DNA of 64,000 bases from Bradyrhizobium sp. U87765 SZCCT0048 (GCF_018131225.1 NZ_JAFCMM010000005.1:558001-622000), one strand, 5' to 3'. Counted from the stretch's first letter, positions 52,611 to 60,522 are shown. Numbers and translations are program-made. Notes: generated from the sequence alone by a model not told the origin.

Positions 52611-52910
52611 TCAGGCAGCGTCCCCGTCGGGGAGGTTGCCGGTTGTTGCTCCCCGGTCGATCGGCTGGCTGCTGCCGTCCTTGGCTTTCACACGCCCGCG
52701 GGCGTAGCCCTTCGAGACAGCCGTAAACATCTGGCACAGCTCGTATTCGAGGTATTCATTGGCGAGGATCAGCGCGCGAATCGCGCTGCGCATGTCGCCG
52801 TTGCAGGCCGCGATGGCCTGGTCGGCCGCGGCCTCGAGACGATCGCTCTCGTCCGATGGGGGTGACGACAGGGAATGGCGCTTGGCGCCGGACAAAGCGG
52901 CTGCGGACAT
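52611..52910 (-). CDS. Conserved small helical protein, 99 aa
   Basis: Residues 20-75 are helical with the distinct sequence RLEAAADQAIAACNGDMRSA and LILANEYLEYELCQMFTAVS, a small family I associate with Bradyrhizobium-type genomes but cannot name. The N-terminal 20 residues and the C-terminal 25 are polar and probably disordered. The ATG at 52910 (MSAAALSGAKRH) is preferred to a longer frame. No function can be given. Confidence 0.65.
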   Translation of the reverse strand: MSAAALSGAKRHSLSSPPSDESDRLEAAADQAIAACNGDMRSAIRALILANEYLEYELCQMFTAVSKGYARGRVKAKDGSSQPIDRGATTGNLPDGDAA

Positions 52911-53040
52911 GACGATGGCTCTGGTGAGGGGTTGTTGGCGGGTTATAGTGTTCTTGTTTTGTTCGATCGTCAATCGCCGCGTTCGCTCGTCCACAGGGTC
53001 GGATCATGGCGTCATCGGCACCGTCGGGAACGCAGCCAAC

Positions 53041-53091
53041 GGGCCGCAGGTTCAGTCGGTTAGAGCGCCGGCCTGTCACGCCGGAGGTCGC
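53041..53091 (+). pseudogene. tRNA-Asp(GTC) fragment
   Basis: GGTTCAGTCGGTTAGAGCGC followed by a perfect anticodon stem CCGGC/GCCGG with loop CTGTCAC (anticodon GTC) and variable loop AGGTCGC match a normal tRNA-Asp. The D stem GTTC/GAGC pairs well. A plausible 5' acceptor strand GGGCCGC is present, but the T arm (expected GGGTTCGA) and CCA end are absent: after AGGTCGC the sequence turns to TGTCATCGG. It is therefore a 3'-truncated copy, not a working tRNA. Confidence 0.8.
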
Positions 53092-53202
53092 TGTCATCGG
53101 TGCGCGGCAGGCCGGGATGCCGGCGCTTTTGGCAGGATACTCCCCCGCGCCTCGCGAAGGCGCGGCGACCGCTTTCATGCCGCAGGCCGTCTTCGGCACC
53201 GT

Positions 53203-54264
53203 TCAGCGCTGCGGGCGCGCCGGCGCCAGATGGGCGAAGCGCTTGTAGACCTCGGCATCCGCCATCCACAGCGGGCAGGCGAAATTCAGCACGGCCCCGG
53301 CTGGAGCATGTTTGCGGTACCACGCTTCGCCGGCGATCTCGCCCAGCCGCTTCAGCAGTTCGGCGGCGCGGCGGTTCACCTCCAGCGCGAACGCATGGGG
53401 ATGCATGGCGCCCGTCACAAGATCGGCGTCGAGGTGGAGCTTGTCGACAAGGCAGGCAGCGACGGCGTCCTCCACGGCCGCGGGGTTGGCGTCCGTGGCT
53501 GCGGGATCGTTCAGGATGAAGTGCGCGATGACTGGCCTTCGCAACGCGATGTCCGCGCCGCGCGTGAAATGGACGTCGAGCAGGTGTGTCTCGACGTCGA
53601 GGATGCTGTCCGCCTGACGGCCGCTGTAGCGCTGTTCCACGGTCTGCCAGAATACATCGATGTTGAGGCCGAGAGGGCCGTAAAGCAGCCAGCTCAGGAT
53701 TCCGGTGGGAAACGGCTGGGTGACGAACGTCCTTGCGGGATCGATCGCGCATCGACCGTCGACGCAGCCGTTGGTGGCCGCGAGAATGCGGTTGGCTGCC
53801 TGATGGCAAACGCCGGTCAGTCCGTAGAGAATGCCGCTGGATTGGCCCATCGTCCACCCGCCCTCTGGGGCGGCACAGCCTGTGTTGGTCGTGCAGTCGT
53901 AGTTCACGAGCCACTTGTACGGATCAGTCTCTCTGATGCCGGTGCACACGAGAATGGCCAGCACCATGTCGACGTCGATGGACGATGACTGGATCTGCTT
54001 CATGTCGCTCAGGCGGAACAGCGAGGCGGGATTGGCGCAGTAGCTCGTGCCGGGATAACACTCGGCCCCCTGCGGACCGCCGAAGCAGGGAAACTTGTGC
54101 GAGGTCGCGCCATAGGTCGCGGTCGCCCAGGCGTGCTGGACCCAGAAGTCGATGCCGCCGAGGTTGAGGTATCCGTTGTCCCAGCCGCCGCCGGCGGAGC
54201 CGATCAGTGCGGCGTCGGTGCGGGCCGGTGTGGACGTGGTGGCAGGCTGGTGCAGGTCAGTCAT
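53203..54264 (-). CDS. Protein of unknown family, 353 aa, cysteine-rich
   Basis: Coding quality is good: GGGGAG ribosome-binding site before the ATG at 54264. The sequence has a Gly-rich, Trp-containing N-terminal part (GGGWDNGYLNLGGIDFWVQH), a cysteine-rich segment (PCFGGPQGAECYPGTSYCAN) and a block LYGLTGVCHQAANRILAATN that looks like an active-site Cys-His motif. No signal peptide or membrane span. I do not recognise the family; a papain- or NlpC-like cysteine hydrolase is possible but unproved. A triple 11-bp repeat lies just before the start. Confidence 0.65.
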   Translation of the reverse strand: MTDLHQPATTSTPARTDAALIGSAGGGWDNGYLNLGGIDFWVQHAWATATYGATSHKFPCFGGPQGAECYPGTSYCANPASLFRLSDMKQIQSSSIDVDMVLAILVCTGIRETDPYKWLVNYDCTTNTGCAAPEGGWTMGQSSGILYGLTGVCHQAANRILAATNGCVDGRCAIDPARTFVTQPFPTGILSWLLYGPLGLNIDVFWQTVEQRYSGRQADSILDVETHLLDVHFTRGADIALRRPVIAHFILNDPAATDANPAAVEDAVAACLVDKLHLDADLVTGAMHPHAFALEVNRRAAELLKRLGEIAGEAWYRKHAPAGAVLNFACPLWMADAEVYKRFAHLAPARPQR

Positions 54265-54603
54265 GGGTGGTCTCCCCAAAGCTGAACTTGTCCAAGGCTT
54301 GATCAAGGCTTGATCAAGGCTTGATCAAGGCTCAATGTCGTCGCGGCTGAACTTGTTCGACGCTACACGCCATGGCTGTCGAACGTTGTGCCCTGCGTCT
54401 CACGGCCGTGCGAAATCTGCTCGACGTTGCGTCTCGCCGGGGATGGCGGGCCGACGCCGACATCGATGCCGACGCTGATGCGCGGGGAATCACGGGCCTG
54501 TCGTTCGGCCAGTGCTGCGCGCCGAGATTGTTGACGTCAGGTCATTTTGGCAGGATGGCCGCGGGGACATTCTCGTCGCTCTGTCATGGCAGAGGAGGAC
54601 TGC
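54265..54603. other. Intergenic region with tandem repeats
   Basis: 339 bases between divergent genes. Only the 11-bp repeat at 54294 and the promoters of the two neighbours are expected here. A weak plus-strand frame at 54372-54600 has no support. Confidence 0.6.
54294..54332. repeat. Tandem 11-bp repeat AAGGCTTGATC
   Basis: Three exact units (54294-54304, 54305-54315, 54316-54326) plus a partial AAGGCT to 54332. They lie 30-70 bases upstream of the unknown 353-aa gene, possibly within its promoter. Confidence 0.9.
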
Positions 54604-54837
54604 ATGAAGTCTCTGATTGCCGTCGTTATGTTCACCGCGGGTCTGGTTATCGCCGCCGCGTCCGCGCAGGCGCTGCCGCGCGCGCCACTGTCGTCAGATG
54701 CATCCGTCATCACTGTCGCTGGCGGCTGCGGGCCGGGGTGGCACCGCGGTCCGTATGGCGGCTGCCGTCCAATGTACAACTGCCCGCCGGGCTGGCACTC
54801 CGGCCCCTACGGCCGGCACTGTTTCCGCAACTGGTGA
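54604..54837 (+). CDS. Small secreted Gly/Pro/Trp/Cys-rich protein
   Basis: 77 residues. A clear signal peptide (MKSLIAVVMFTAGLVIAAAS, cut near AQA) precedes two copies of a PGWHxGPYG motif with cysteines: GCGPGWHRGPYGGCRPMYNC and PPGWHSGPYGRHCFRNW. Similar short proteins are frequent in Rhizobiales; the function is unknown, with periplasmic metal or surface roles as guesses. GAGGAGG stands 5-7 bases before the ATG. Confidence 0.8.
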   Translation: MKSLIAVVMFTAGLVIAAASAQALPRAPLSSDASVITVAGGCGPGWHRGPYGGCRPMYNCPPGWHSGPYGRHCFRNW

Positions 54838-54865
54838 GCACTCGCCGGATCGCTCGCTTCTGGTG

Positions 54866-55066
54866 TCACGCCGCCCGGTCGGGAGCGTCGTCCGGCGGGC
54901 AGCGCTGGATGGTGTAGCCCTGGTCGAGCACGCGTTTCGCCGGACTGGTGTCGTCGGTGACTTCGTCGATGACGAGGCCGGCCTCCTCGGCGTGCGCCCA
55001 CACATCTTCCCGGGTCGGAAACGTGCGGCTGATCTTGTCGTTGTTGCTGAACAGCGCGTAGGCCAT
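54866..55066 (-). CDS. Small cytoplasmic protein, 66 aa
   Basis: Encodes MAYALFSNNDKISRTFPTRE, then DVWAHAEEAGLVIDEV and QGYTIQRCPPD. GGAGG lies seven bases upstream of the ATG at 55066. The compact form resembles a small hypothetical family of Bradyrhizobium and relatives. No motif indicates a function. Confidence 0.7.
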   Translation of the reverse strand: MAYALFSNNDKISRTFPTREDVWAHAEEAGLVIDEVTDDTSPAKRVLDQGYTIQRCPPDDAPDRAA

Positions 55067-55135
55067 CACCCACCTCCACCCCGGGGCAACGCTGCAGCGC
55101 TGCCGTCGTTCCGGTATGCTGCGCCGACGCGGGCG

Positions 55136-55417
55136 TCAGCCGTTGCGGGTGTTGTAGGCCGCCAGCAGGTCCTCGATGGCGATGCCGTTGATGCGCATGC
55201 CGTCGACGCGGCAGTCGGTGAAGTTGGCGCCGGCCATGTTGGCGTTGTTGACCTGCAGGCCGGCGAGATTGGCATAGTCGATGCGCAGTCCGCTGAGATT
55301 GATGTCGTGGGCCGTGCAACCAGACATGTTGACGTCCTCGAAGGTCGAGCCGGAGAGGTCGGCGCCCTCGACAGTGAGGCGGGTGCGGGTGCCCTTGGGA
55401 ATGTCGATCGGCGCCAT
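55136..55417 (-). CDS. Pentapeptide-repeat protein
   Basis: 93 residues. About ten pentapeptides of the A(D/N)LxX type form most of the protein: GADLSGSTFEDVNMSG, HDINLSGLRIDYANLAG, VNNANMAGANFTDCRVDG. Such proteins fold into right-handed quadrilateral helices; some mimic DNA and protect gyrase, but this one is too short to assign. AAGGAG precedes the ATG at 55417. 42 bases after the MFS gene stop, so it may share that transcript. Confidence 0.85.
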   Translation of the reverse strand: MAPIDIPKGTRTRLTVEGADLSGSTFEDVNMSGCTAHDINLSGLRIDYANLAGLQVNNANMAGANFTDCRVDGMRINGIAIEDLLAAYNTRNG

Positions 55418-55458
55418 GCAAGCTCCTTGGGGATGCAACGTGTCTGGTTGCGGTTTGA

Positions 55459-56745
55459 TCAGCCGTCCGCCGACAGCACGCGGCCGCGGGTTTCCGGCAA
55501 CGCGTAGGCGGCGAGGAAGAACAGCGCATAGGCCGCGACCGCGAAGATCGCAATGGCATTGGCGAGCGTCGTGCTCTGCGACAGGAAGCCGACCAGGAAC
55601 GGGAACAGCGCACCGATGCCGCGGCCGAAATTGTAGCAGAAGCCCTGACCCGAGCCGCGCAGCCGGGTCGGATAGAGCTCGGTGAGGAAGGCGCCGATGC
55701 CGGAGAAGTAGCCGGAGGCGAAGAAGCCAAGCGGGAATCCCAGCACCCAGAGCAACTCGTTGCTCAGCGCCATCTGGGTATAGAGCAGCACCACGGCGAT
55801 GGCGCCGAGCGAGAAGATCAGGAACAGGTTGCGCCGGCCGATGCGGTCGGCAAGCCAGGCGCCGACGAGATAGCCGATGAACGAGCCGACGATCAGCGCG
55901 GCGAGATAGCCGGTGGAAGAGACGATCGACAGCTTGCGTTCGGTGGTGAGGAAGCGCGGCACCCAGAAGGTGATGGCGTAGTAGCCGCCCTGGCAGCCTG
56001 TGGCGACCAGCGAGGCGAGGATGGTGGTCTTGAGGATCGGGCCGGAGAAGATCTCCCACATCGCGGGGCGGTCGCCGGCCGCGGTCTGTCGCGCCAGTGT
56101 CTCGGCGGCGACCTTCGGCTCCTCGACATAGCGGCGCAGGTAGAACACCAGCAGCGCCGGCAGCACGCCGAGCGCAAACATCCAGCGCCACGCCTGCTCG
56201 GCCGGCAGCAGGCTGAACAGCAGCGCCTGCGCCAGCACCGCAAGGCCCCAGCCGATCGCCCAGCCGGACTGCACCGAGCCGACCGCGCGGCCGCGGTACT
56301 GCGCGCGGATGGTCTCGCCCATCAGCACCGCGCCGGCCGCCCATTCGCCGCCGAAGCCGAAGCCGAGCAGGGCGCGCGCGATCAGCAACTGGTCGAAGTT
56401 TTGCACGAAGGCGCAGACCAGCGAGAACAGCGAGAACCAGACGATGGTGATCTGCAGGGTGCGCACCCGCCCGATGCGGTCGCACAGGAAGCCCGCGACC
56501 CAGCCGCCGATGGCCGAGGCGAGCAGGGTGACGGTGCCGGCGAGCCCCGCGAGCCCGGCGTCGACATTCCACAGCTTGATGATGGTGCCGATCACCAGCG
56601 GATAGATCATGAAGTCCATGCCGTCGAGGGCCCAGCCGGTGGCGCAGGCCCAGAACGTGCGGCGCTCGGCGACGTTCATGTCGCGGTAGAAGGCGGTGAG
56701 GCTGGTATCGTCCGGCAGGACGACGCGGCTGGTTTCGGTGCTCAT
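55459..56745 (-). CDS. MFS transporter, SHS/aromatic-acid-like family
   Basis: 428 residues with 12 membrane spans. The MFS loop motifs are GFLCDRIGRVRTLQITIVWF after TM2 and GAWLADRIGRRNLFLIFSLG in the second half. The start MSTETSRVVLPDDTSLTAFY and the phrase ATGWALDGMDFMIYPLVIGT are typical of the sialate/lactate-type and aromatic acid:H+ symporters. A carboxylic acid is the probable substrate. GGGGGAAAC precedes the ATG. Confidence 0.85.
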   Translation of the reverse strand: MSTETSRVVLPDDTSLTAFYRDMNVAERRTFWACATGWALDGMDFMIYPLVIGTIIKLWNVDAGLAGLAGTVTLLASAIGGWVAGFLCDRIGRVRTLQITIVWFSLFSLVCAFVQNFDQLLIARALLGFGFGGEWAAGAVLMGETIRAQYRGRAVGSVQSGWAIGWGLAVLAQALLFSLLPAEQAWRWMFALGVLPALLVFYLRRYVEEPKVAAETLARQTAAGDRPAMWEIFSGPILKTTILASLVATGCQGGYYAITFWVPRFLTTERKLSIVSSTGYLAALIVGSFIGYLVGAWLADRIGRRNLFLIFSLGAIAVVLLYTQMALSNELLWVLGFPLGFFASGYFSGIGAFLTELYPTRLRGSGQGFCYNFGRGIGALFPFLVGFLSQSTTLANAIAIFAVAAYALFFLAAYALPETRGRVLSADG

Positions 56746-56927
56746 GTTTCCCCCGGGATCGCGGCGGCTTCTGCGAGCCGCCTTGGGCGACAGTGCAGCG
56801 GCGCCGTCGCGGGGAGAACACTAGCGGGGATCCGCACGGCCGCCTAGGGCGTCCACCGACAATTGCCCCGGAGCGCCCCGCCGCGGGGCGCGCCGATGTC
56901 GTTGATGCAACGCGGCAGCGCAAAGCC

Positions 56928-57308
56928 TCAGGCGTATTGCGCGAGGCCGTGGCCGAACGACCAGTTCTCCTTCCTGACCTCGACGAGGTTGATGAACACG
57001 TCGTCGGGGCGGATGCCGGGGTTGTCGCCAAGCAGCCCCGCGATGCGCTGGAATAGCGCCTTCTTCTGTTCGAGGGTGCGGGTGTCGTTGGCGGTGATCT
57101 GGATGATCACGAGGTCGTCGCTGCGCGAGACGTTCATGTACGAGGCGTTGTAGTGGAAATTCGCCGCGTCATATTCGGTGGCGGTCATGAATTGGTCGTT
57201 CTCGGGAACGTTGAAGGTCTCGCGCATCGCGCGATAGACGCCGTCGAAGATCGCCTGCCGGTACGCCTCCGGCTTGCCGCGGCGCAATGAGATCTGGATG
57301 AGGGGCAT
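56928..57308 (-). CDS. Tautomerase-family protein
   Basis: 126 residues starting MPLIQISLRRGKPEAYRQAI, with Pro-1 as the catalytic base typical of the 4-oxalocrotonate tautomerase superfamily. It is a double-length (two beta-alpha-beta) member: the second unit contains FINLVEVRKENWSFGHGLAQ. The family includes tautomerases, dehalogenases and decarboxylases. Adjacent (45 bases) and co-directional with the TetR gene, whose stop lies at 57354. Confidence 0.88.
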   Translation of the reverse strand: MPLIQISLRRGKPEAYRQAIFDGVYRAMRETFNVPENDQFMTATEYDAANFHYNASYMNVSRSDDLVIIQITANDTRTLEQKKALFQRIAGLLGDNPGIRPDDVFINLVEVRKENWSFGHGLAQYA

Positions 57309-57353
57309 CGGTCGTCCTTTCCTTGCTGTCCGGTCGAAATGTCGAAGGCGCGC

Positions 57354-57932
57354 TCACGCGTCGCCGGCGATGGCGTCGGCGAAGGTCGCCGCGGCATCCT
57401 TGAGCTGCTTGCGGCTGTAGCCGGCGCGCTCCATCACCGCGAGGCCGCGCGTGAAGGTGACGACGATGCGGGCGAGGCGGCCGGCGTCGCGCGCAGCGTC
57501 CTTGCCCGGCGCGGCGGTGAGGGCGTCGGCGATCAGCCGCTCGAGCCGGGCCAGCAGTTGCAGCACGCGAGCGCGGACATCGTCGCCGGAGATCGCGGCG
57601 TCGAGGGCCGTGCGTGTGGTCAGGCAGCCCCGTGGCGGTGAGCCGCTGGTCATGTTGGTGACGATCATGTCGAGGAAGGTCCTGAGCCGCGTCAGGGCGT
57701 CGCCATGGGCCAGCGCTTCGCCCGCGGACGCCAGGAACTGCTCGGCATAACGGTCGAACGCGCGCAGGAAGATCGCTTCCTTGTCGCCATAGGCGTTGTA
57801 GAGGCTGCCGCGCTGCACGCCGGTGGCGCTGGCGAGGTCCTGCATCGTCGCGTCGTGCAGGCCCTTGTGCCAGAACACGTCGAGCGCGATGGCGATCACT
57901 TCCTGCTCGTCGAACTGCCGCGCGCCCACCAT
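57354..57932 (-). CDS. TetR-family transcriptional regulator
   Basis: 192 residues. HTH is QEVIAIALDVFWHKGLHDAT, then MQDLASATGVQRGSLYNAYG. The C-terminal domain contains RGCLTTRTALDAAISGDD, the pattern of the COG1309 AcrR-like group. The ATG at 57932 (MVGARQFDEQEV) has AAGGGAG at the correct distance; a longer frame to 57983 reads through the operator. Divergent from the GFA gene with a double inverted repeat between them; the tautomerase gene follows downstream. Confidence 0.88.
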   Translation of the reverse strand: MVGARQFDEQEVIAIALDVFWHKGLHDATMQDLASATGVQRGSLYNAYGDKEAIFLRAFDRYAEQFLASAGEALAHGDALTRLRTFLDMIVTNMTSGSPPRGCLTTRTALDAAISGDDVRARVLQLLARLERLIADALTAAPGKDAARDAGRLARIVVTFTRGLAVMERAGYSRKQLKDAAATFADAIAGDA

Positions 57933-57953
57933 CCGGCCTAACTCCCTTTCATT

Positions 57954-57989
57954 CTTGACATCATCGTCAAGTTTGACGTTCATGTCAAG
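57954..57989. promoter_or_regulatory. Double TTGAC-N6-GTCAA operator between TetR and GFA genes
   Basis: Two copies of TTGAC-N6-GTCAA (57955-57970 and 57973-57988) are arranged so that the whole 36-bp segment is also an inverted repeat, CTTGACAT opposite ATGTCAAG, with few mismatches. TTGACA at the edges can serve as -35 boxes, so binding would block transcription in both directions. Confidence 0.82.
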
Positions 57990-58028
57990 AATGGCTTCGG
58001 TTGAATGGGTCGCCAGGGAGAGTGGATC

Positions 58029-58433
58029 ATGACGGAGAGAAATGGCGGCTGCCTGTGTGGCGCGGTCCGCTATGGGGTGAAGGGCGAGTTGCGCGGGGTG
58101 ACGATCTGTCACTGCACCCACTGCCAGAAGCTGAGCGGCAGCCTGTTCTCGTTCAACGCCGTGGCGCGCGAGGCGGACTACGTGCAGTCGGGCGCAACCA
58201 CGGTCTACATCGACAGCGGCGACAGCGGCCAGCCGGTCGAGCGCCATTTCTGCGGTCGCTGCGGATCGCCCATCCTTGCGAAGATCGCGGCGGCGCCGGG
58301 CAAGGTCGTGATCAAGGCCGGCACGCTCGACGACATCGCCGGGCTGCAGCCGAAGATCGAGATCTACACCGATCACGCGGCGGCATGGCTCGCGCCGTTC
58401 GAGGGCGCCACGCGGTTCGCGCGCAACATGTGA
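58029..58433 (+). CDS. GFA-family (glutathione-dependent formaldehyde-activating-like) protein
   Basis: 134 residues. Zinc-binding cysteines: GGCLCGAVRYG, ICHCTHCQKLSG and RHFCGRCGSPI. The fold is that of Gfa and Mss4-like domains. Real S-(hydroxymethyl)glutathione synthase activity is shown for a few members only. The ATG at 58029 (MTERNGGCLCG) is used. Controlled presumably by the divergent TetR gene via 57954-57989. Confidence 0.88.
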   Translation: MTERNGGCLCGAVRYGVKGELRGVTICHCTHCQKLSGSLFSFNAVAREADYVQSGATTVYIDSGDSGQPVERHFCGRCGSPILAKIAAAPGKVVIKAGTLDDIAGLQPKIEIYTDHAAAWLAPFEGATRFARNM

Positions 58434-58515
58434 CGGGACGATGCAGATGCGCCGGTCCCCGCCCATCCGACGCCGGCGTATTCCAGTGTGACGTGTGTCC
58501 GTTGAGACGCGGGCG

Positions 58516-58905
58516 TCAGGCCTGCGGGCTGTCGATGATCGGATCGTACACCAGCAGCAGTTCGACGAGGGCAAGGAACGCCACCGTGATGCCGGCGGCG
58601 ACGGCGACGAAGGTCGCGGCGTGATGGGTGAAACCGAGCGCCCAGGGCGAGGCGATGAGCCAGGCGCCAAGCAGCACGTTCAGCCATTCCTTCCAGTTGG
58701 CATAGGCGAGGATCGCCGCGAGCGCGGTGACGCCGATGGCCGCGCCGCTGAACCAGATGTCGATGCGTGTGGTCTCGCGGCTGATGGTGAACAGCCAGGG
58801 CGAGGCGAACACGAACGCGGCGATCGCGATGTTGTAGATGTCGAGCACCGATTCCTGGCGCCAGCGCGACGGGCGTGACGTCGATCGGGGCGAAATGGTC
58901 GGCAT
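58516..58905 (-). CDS. SPW-repeat membrane protein
   Basis: 129 residues with four membrane spans forming two repeats, each with the SPW motif: FVFASPWLFTIS and AWLIASPWALGF. A 20-residue polar N-terminus comes first. The function of SPW proteins is unknown; they are common in alphaproteobacteria. AAGGAG precedes the ATG. Confidence 0.85.
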   Translation of the reverse strand: MPTISPRSTSRPSRWRQESVLDIYNIAIAAFVFASPWLFTISRETTRIDIWFSGAAIGVTALAAILAYANWKEWLNVLLGAWLIASPWALGFTHHAATFVAVAAGITVAFLALVELLLVYDPIIDSPQA

Positions 58906-59051
58906 GGCCTGCTCCTTGTTGGCGTGCCGGGCAGGCGCTGGGGGAAGCGTCGCCCGGCACGCAACATGATCGCGCCGCGCCGCGGCAAATGCCGCTTACA
59001 AATCGGACAGATCGATCAATCAGCCGTGAACGCGCCGGCGCGAGTCATCTG

Positions 59052-59417
59052 TCAACGGCCCATCTGCTTGGGGTCGTAGAAGAACTTCTCGGTGATGATG
59101 CGCTCGCCCTGCCAGATCTGATGCGCCATCTCGTCCATCACCATGACGCCGCCGTCCGGCCGCTTGAACTCGAAACGCCAGCGCAGGGCGACGGCGTCGC
59201 CGTTGACCATCGGCTCGGCGAGGCGGCGCGCGGTGATCGAGGGAAACGTCGCCATGACGCGCTTCTCGCCGGCCACCAGCAGGTCGCGGCCGACGCGCGG
59301 CGCATCCTCGTTTTCCTGCATCGAGGCTTCCGGGTGATAGAACCGCTCGATGGCGCCGACATAGTCGCCGCTCTCCACGGTGGTGACGAAGTCCCGTAGC
59401 GTCTGCTCGCTCGGCAT
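59052..59417 (-). CDS. SnoaL-like (NTF2 superfamily) protein
   Basis: 121 residues: MPSEQTLRDFVTTVESGDYV, then AIERFYHPEASMQENEDAPR, ALRWRFEFKRPDGGVMVMDE and a C-terminal KFFYDPKQMGR. It is a single NTF2-like cone domain with a polar pocket; SnoaL-like proteins include isomerases, dehydratases and binding proteins. Divergent from the TetR gene at 59559, with an operator in between. AAGGAG lies eight bases before the ATG. Confidence 0.87.
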   Translation of the reverse strand: MPSEQTLRDFVTTVESGDYVGAIERFYHPEASMQENEDAPRVGRDLLVAGEKRVMATFPSITARRLAEPMVNGDAVALRWRFEFKRPDGGVMVMDEMAHQIWQGERIITEKFFYDPKQMGR

Positions 59418-59469
59418 GGTCCGCACTCCTTGTCGCATCGACTGATAAAACAGACTTGCGGTCGGTAAA

Positions 59470-59490
59470 TAACCGACTGATAGTCGGTAA
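59470..59490. promoter_or_regulatory. TetR operator ACCGACT-N3-AGTCGGT
   Basis: Palindrome ACCGACTGATAGTCGGT at 59472-59488 with extra matching bases on the outside, plus an additional half-site GGTCGGT at 59460-59466 (the 3' part of TTGCGGTCGGT). It lies in the divergent promoter and is closely similar in design to the operator at 34401. Confidence 0.82.
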
Positions 59491-59558
59491 GTCAAGACGC
59501 GCTTGCGCTGTCCGCAGGGCGCGATGCTATAGAGCGGACACGGTGCGGGAGGGCAGGG

Positions 59559-60161
59559 ATGGCGAAGCAGGCGGAGCGGCGGGAGGCGACACGGGGCGCG
59601 ATCGTGCGCGCCGCGACCGGGCTGTTCGGCCGCGATGGCTTCGCCGCGACCACCGTCGACGATCTGGCGGCGCAAGCCGGCGTCGCCAAGGGCGCGGTCT
59701 ACCATCACTACGCCACCAAGGAGCTGCTGTTCGAGGCGGTGCTGGAGGAGGTGTCGGCCGAGGTGGTGCACAAGGTCGCGATAGCGGCGCGCAAGGCGCC
59801 GGACGTGCTCGCCGGCATCACCGTCGGCACGCGCGCCTATTTTCGCATCTGCTCCGAAGGTGCCACCGGGCGCATCGTGCTGCGCGACGGGCCGGTGGTG
59901 CTGGGCTGGCAGCGCTGGCGCGAGATCGACGGAAAACACTTCGGCGCGATGATGCCGCGCGCGGTCGAACTTGCGATCGCGCACAAGCTGATCGCGCCGC
60001 AGCCGGTCGAGCCGCTGGCGCGGCTGCTGCTCGGCGCCGTGACGGAGGCAGCAGTGGCCTGCGCGACCAGCGATCAGCCGGCCGAGACCGGACGCATCTA
60101 TGCGGAAGCGCTGGAGCGCTTGCTCGCGGGCCTGCGCGTTCGTGGGGCGACTTCAGCGTGA
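59559..60161 (+). CDS. TetR-family transcriptional regulator
   Basis: 200 residues. HTH is TRGAIVRAATGLFGRDGFAA, then TTVDDLAAQAGVAKGAVYHH. The ligand-binding domain has DGPVVLGWQRWREIDGKHFG. GGGAGGGCAGGG precedes the ATG. It is the only regulator gene near the SnoaL-like gene, which it presumably represses through 59470. Confidence 0.88.
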   Translation: MAKQAERREATRGAIVRAATGLFGRDGFAATTVDDLAAQAGVAKGAVYHHYATKELLFEAVLEEVSAEVVHKVAIAARKAPDVLAGITVGTRAYFRICSEGATGRIVLRDGPVVLGWQRWREIDGKHFGAMMPRAVELAIAHKLIAPQPVEPLARLLLGAVTEAAVACATSDQPAETGRIYAEALERLLAGLRVRGATSA

Positions 60162-60185
60162 CGGATCACAGATGTCCCACACTCC

Positions 60186-60283
60186 GTCATGGTCGGGCCT
60201 GAAGCTTGACCCGGCCATCCAGCTTGTTCGCACCACAGCGCGGCTGTTGAAGCTGGATCACCGGGGCAAGCCCGGTGACGACG
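60186..60283. repeat. Dispersed intergenic palindromic repeat, copy D (diverged)
   Basis: Same nested design as copies A-C, here read more easily on the reverse strand: TCACCGGGCTTGCCCCGGTGA, ATCCAGCTT/AAGCTGGAT and GCCGGGTCAAG. It is the first part of a 614-base gene-free interval (60162-60775). Confidence 0.72.
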
Positions 60284-60353
60284 CAGAGAATGCCGAAGCG
60301 TGGTGCCTCTCGTCCAGTCGCGCTGACGCAGCAAAGCGAAATTGCCTCAACCA

Positions 60354-60466
60354 CGTCATCCCGAGGTGGGCGTCCTTGCGCGCCTCGAAGGATGAACGGC
60401 CACTGAGCTGCCGCCCGGGCCGTCGCCCTTCGAGGGCCCCGCTTTGCGGGGCCACCTCAGGGTGAC
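60354..60466. repeat. Dispersed repeat with 16-bp inverted ends, first copy
   Basis: Ends CGTCATCCCGAGGTGG (60354-60369) and CCACCTCAGGGTGACG (60451-60466) are inverted copies with two mismatches. Inside are GCGCGCCTCGAAGG paired with CCTTCGAGG and a hairpin GGCCCCGC/GCGGGGCC. The format is that of a short miniature-element-like repeat. Confidence 0.78.
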
Positions 60467-60522
60467 GGATGAGGTCGATCTCCAACCGCGCAGCGCGTCA
60501 GTCAGGTTCTGTGGACTCACCC

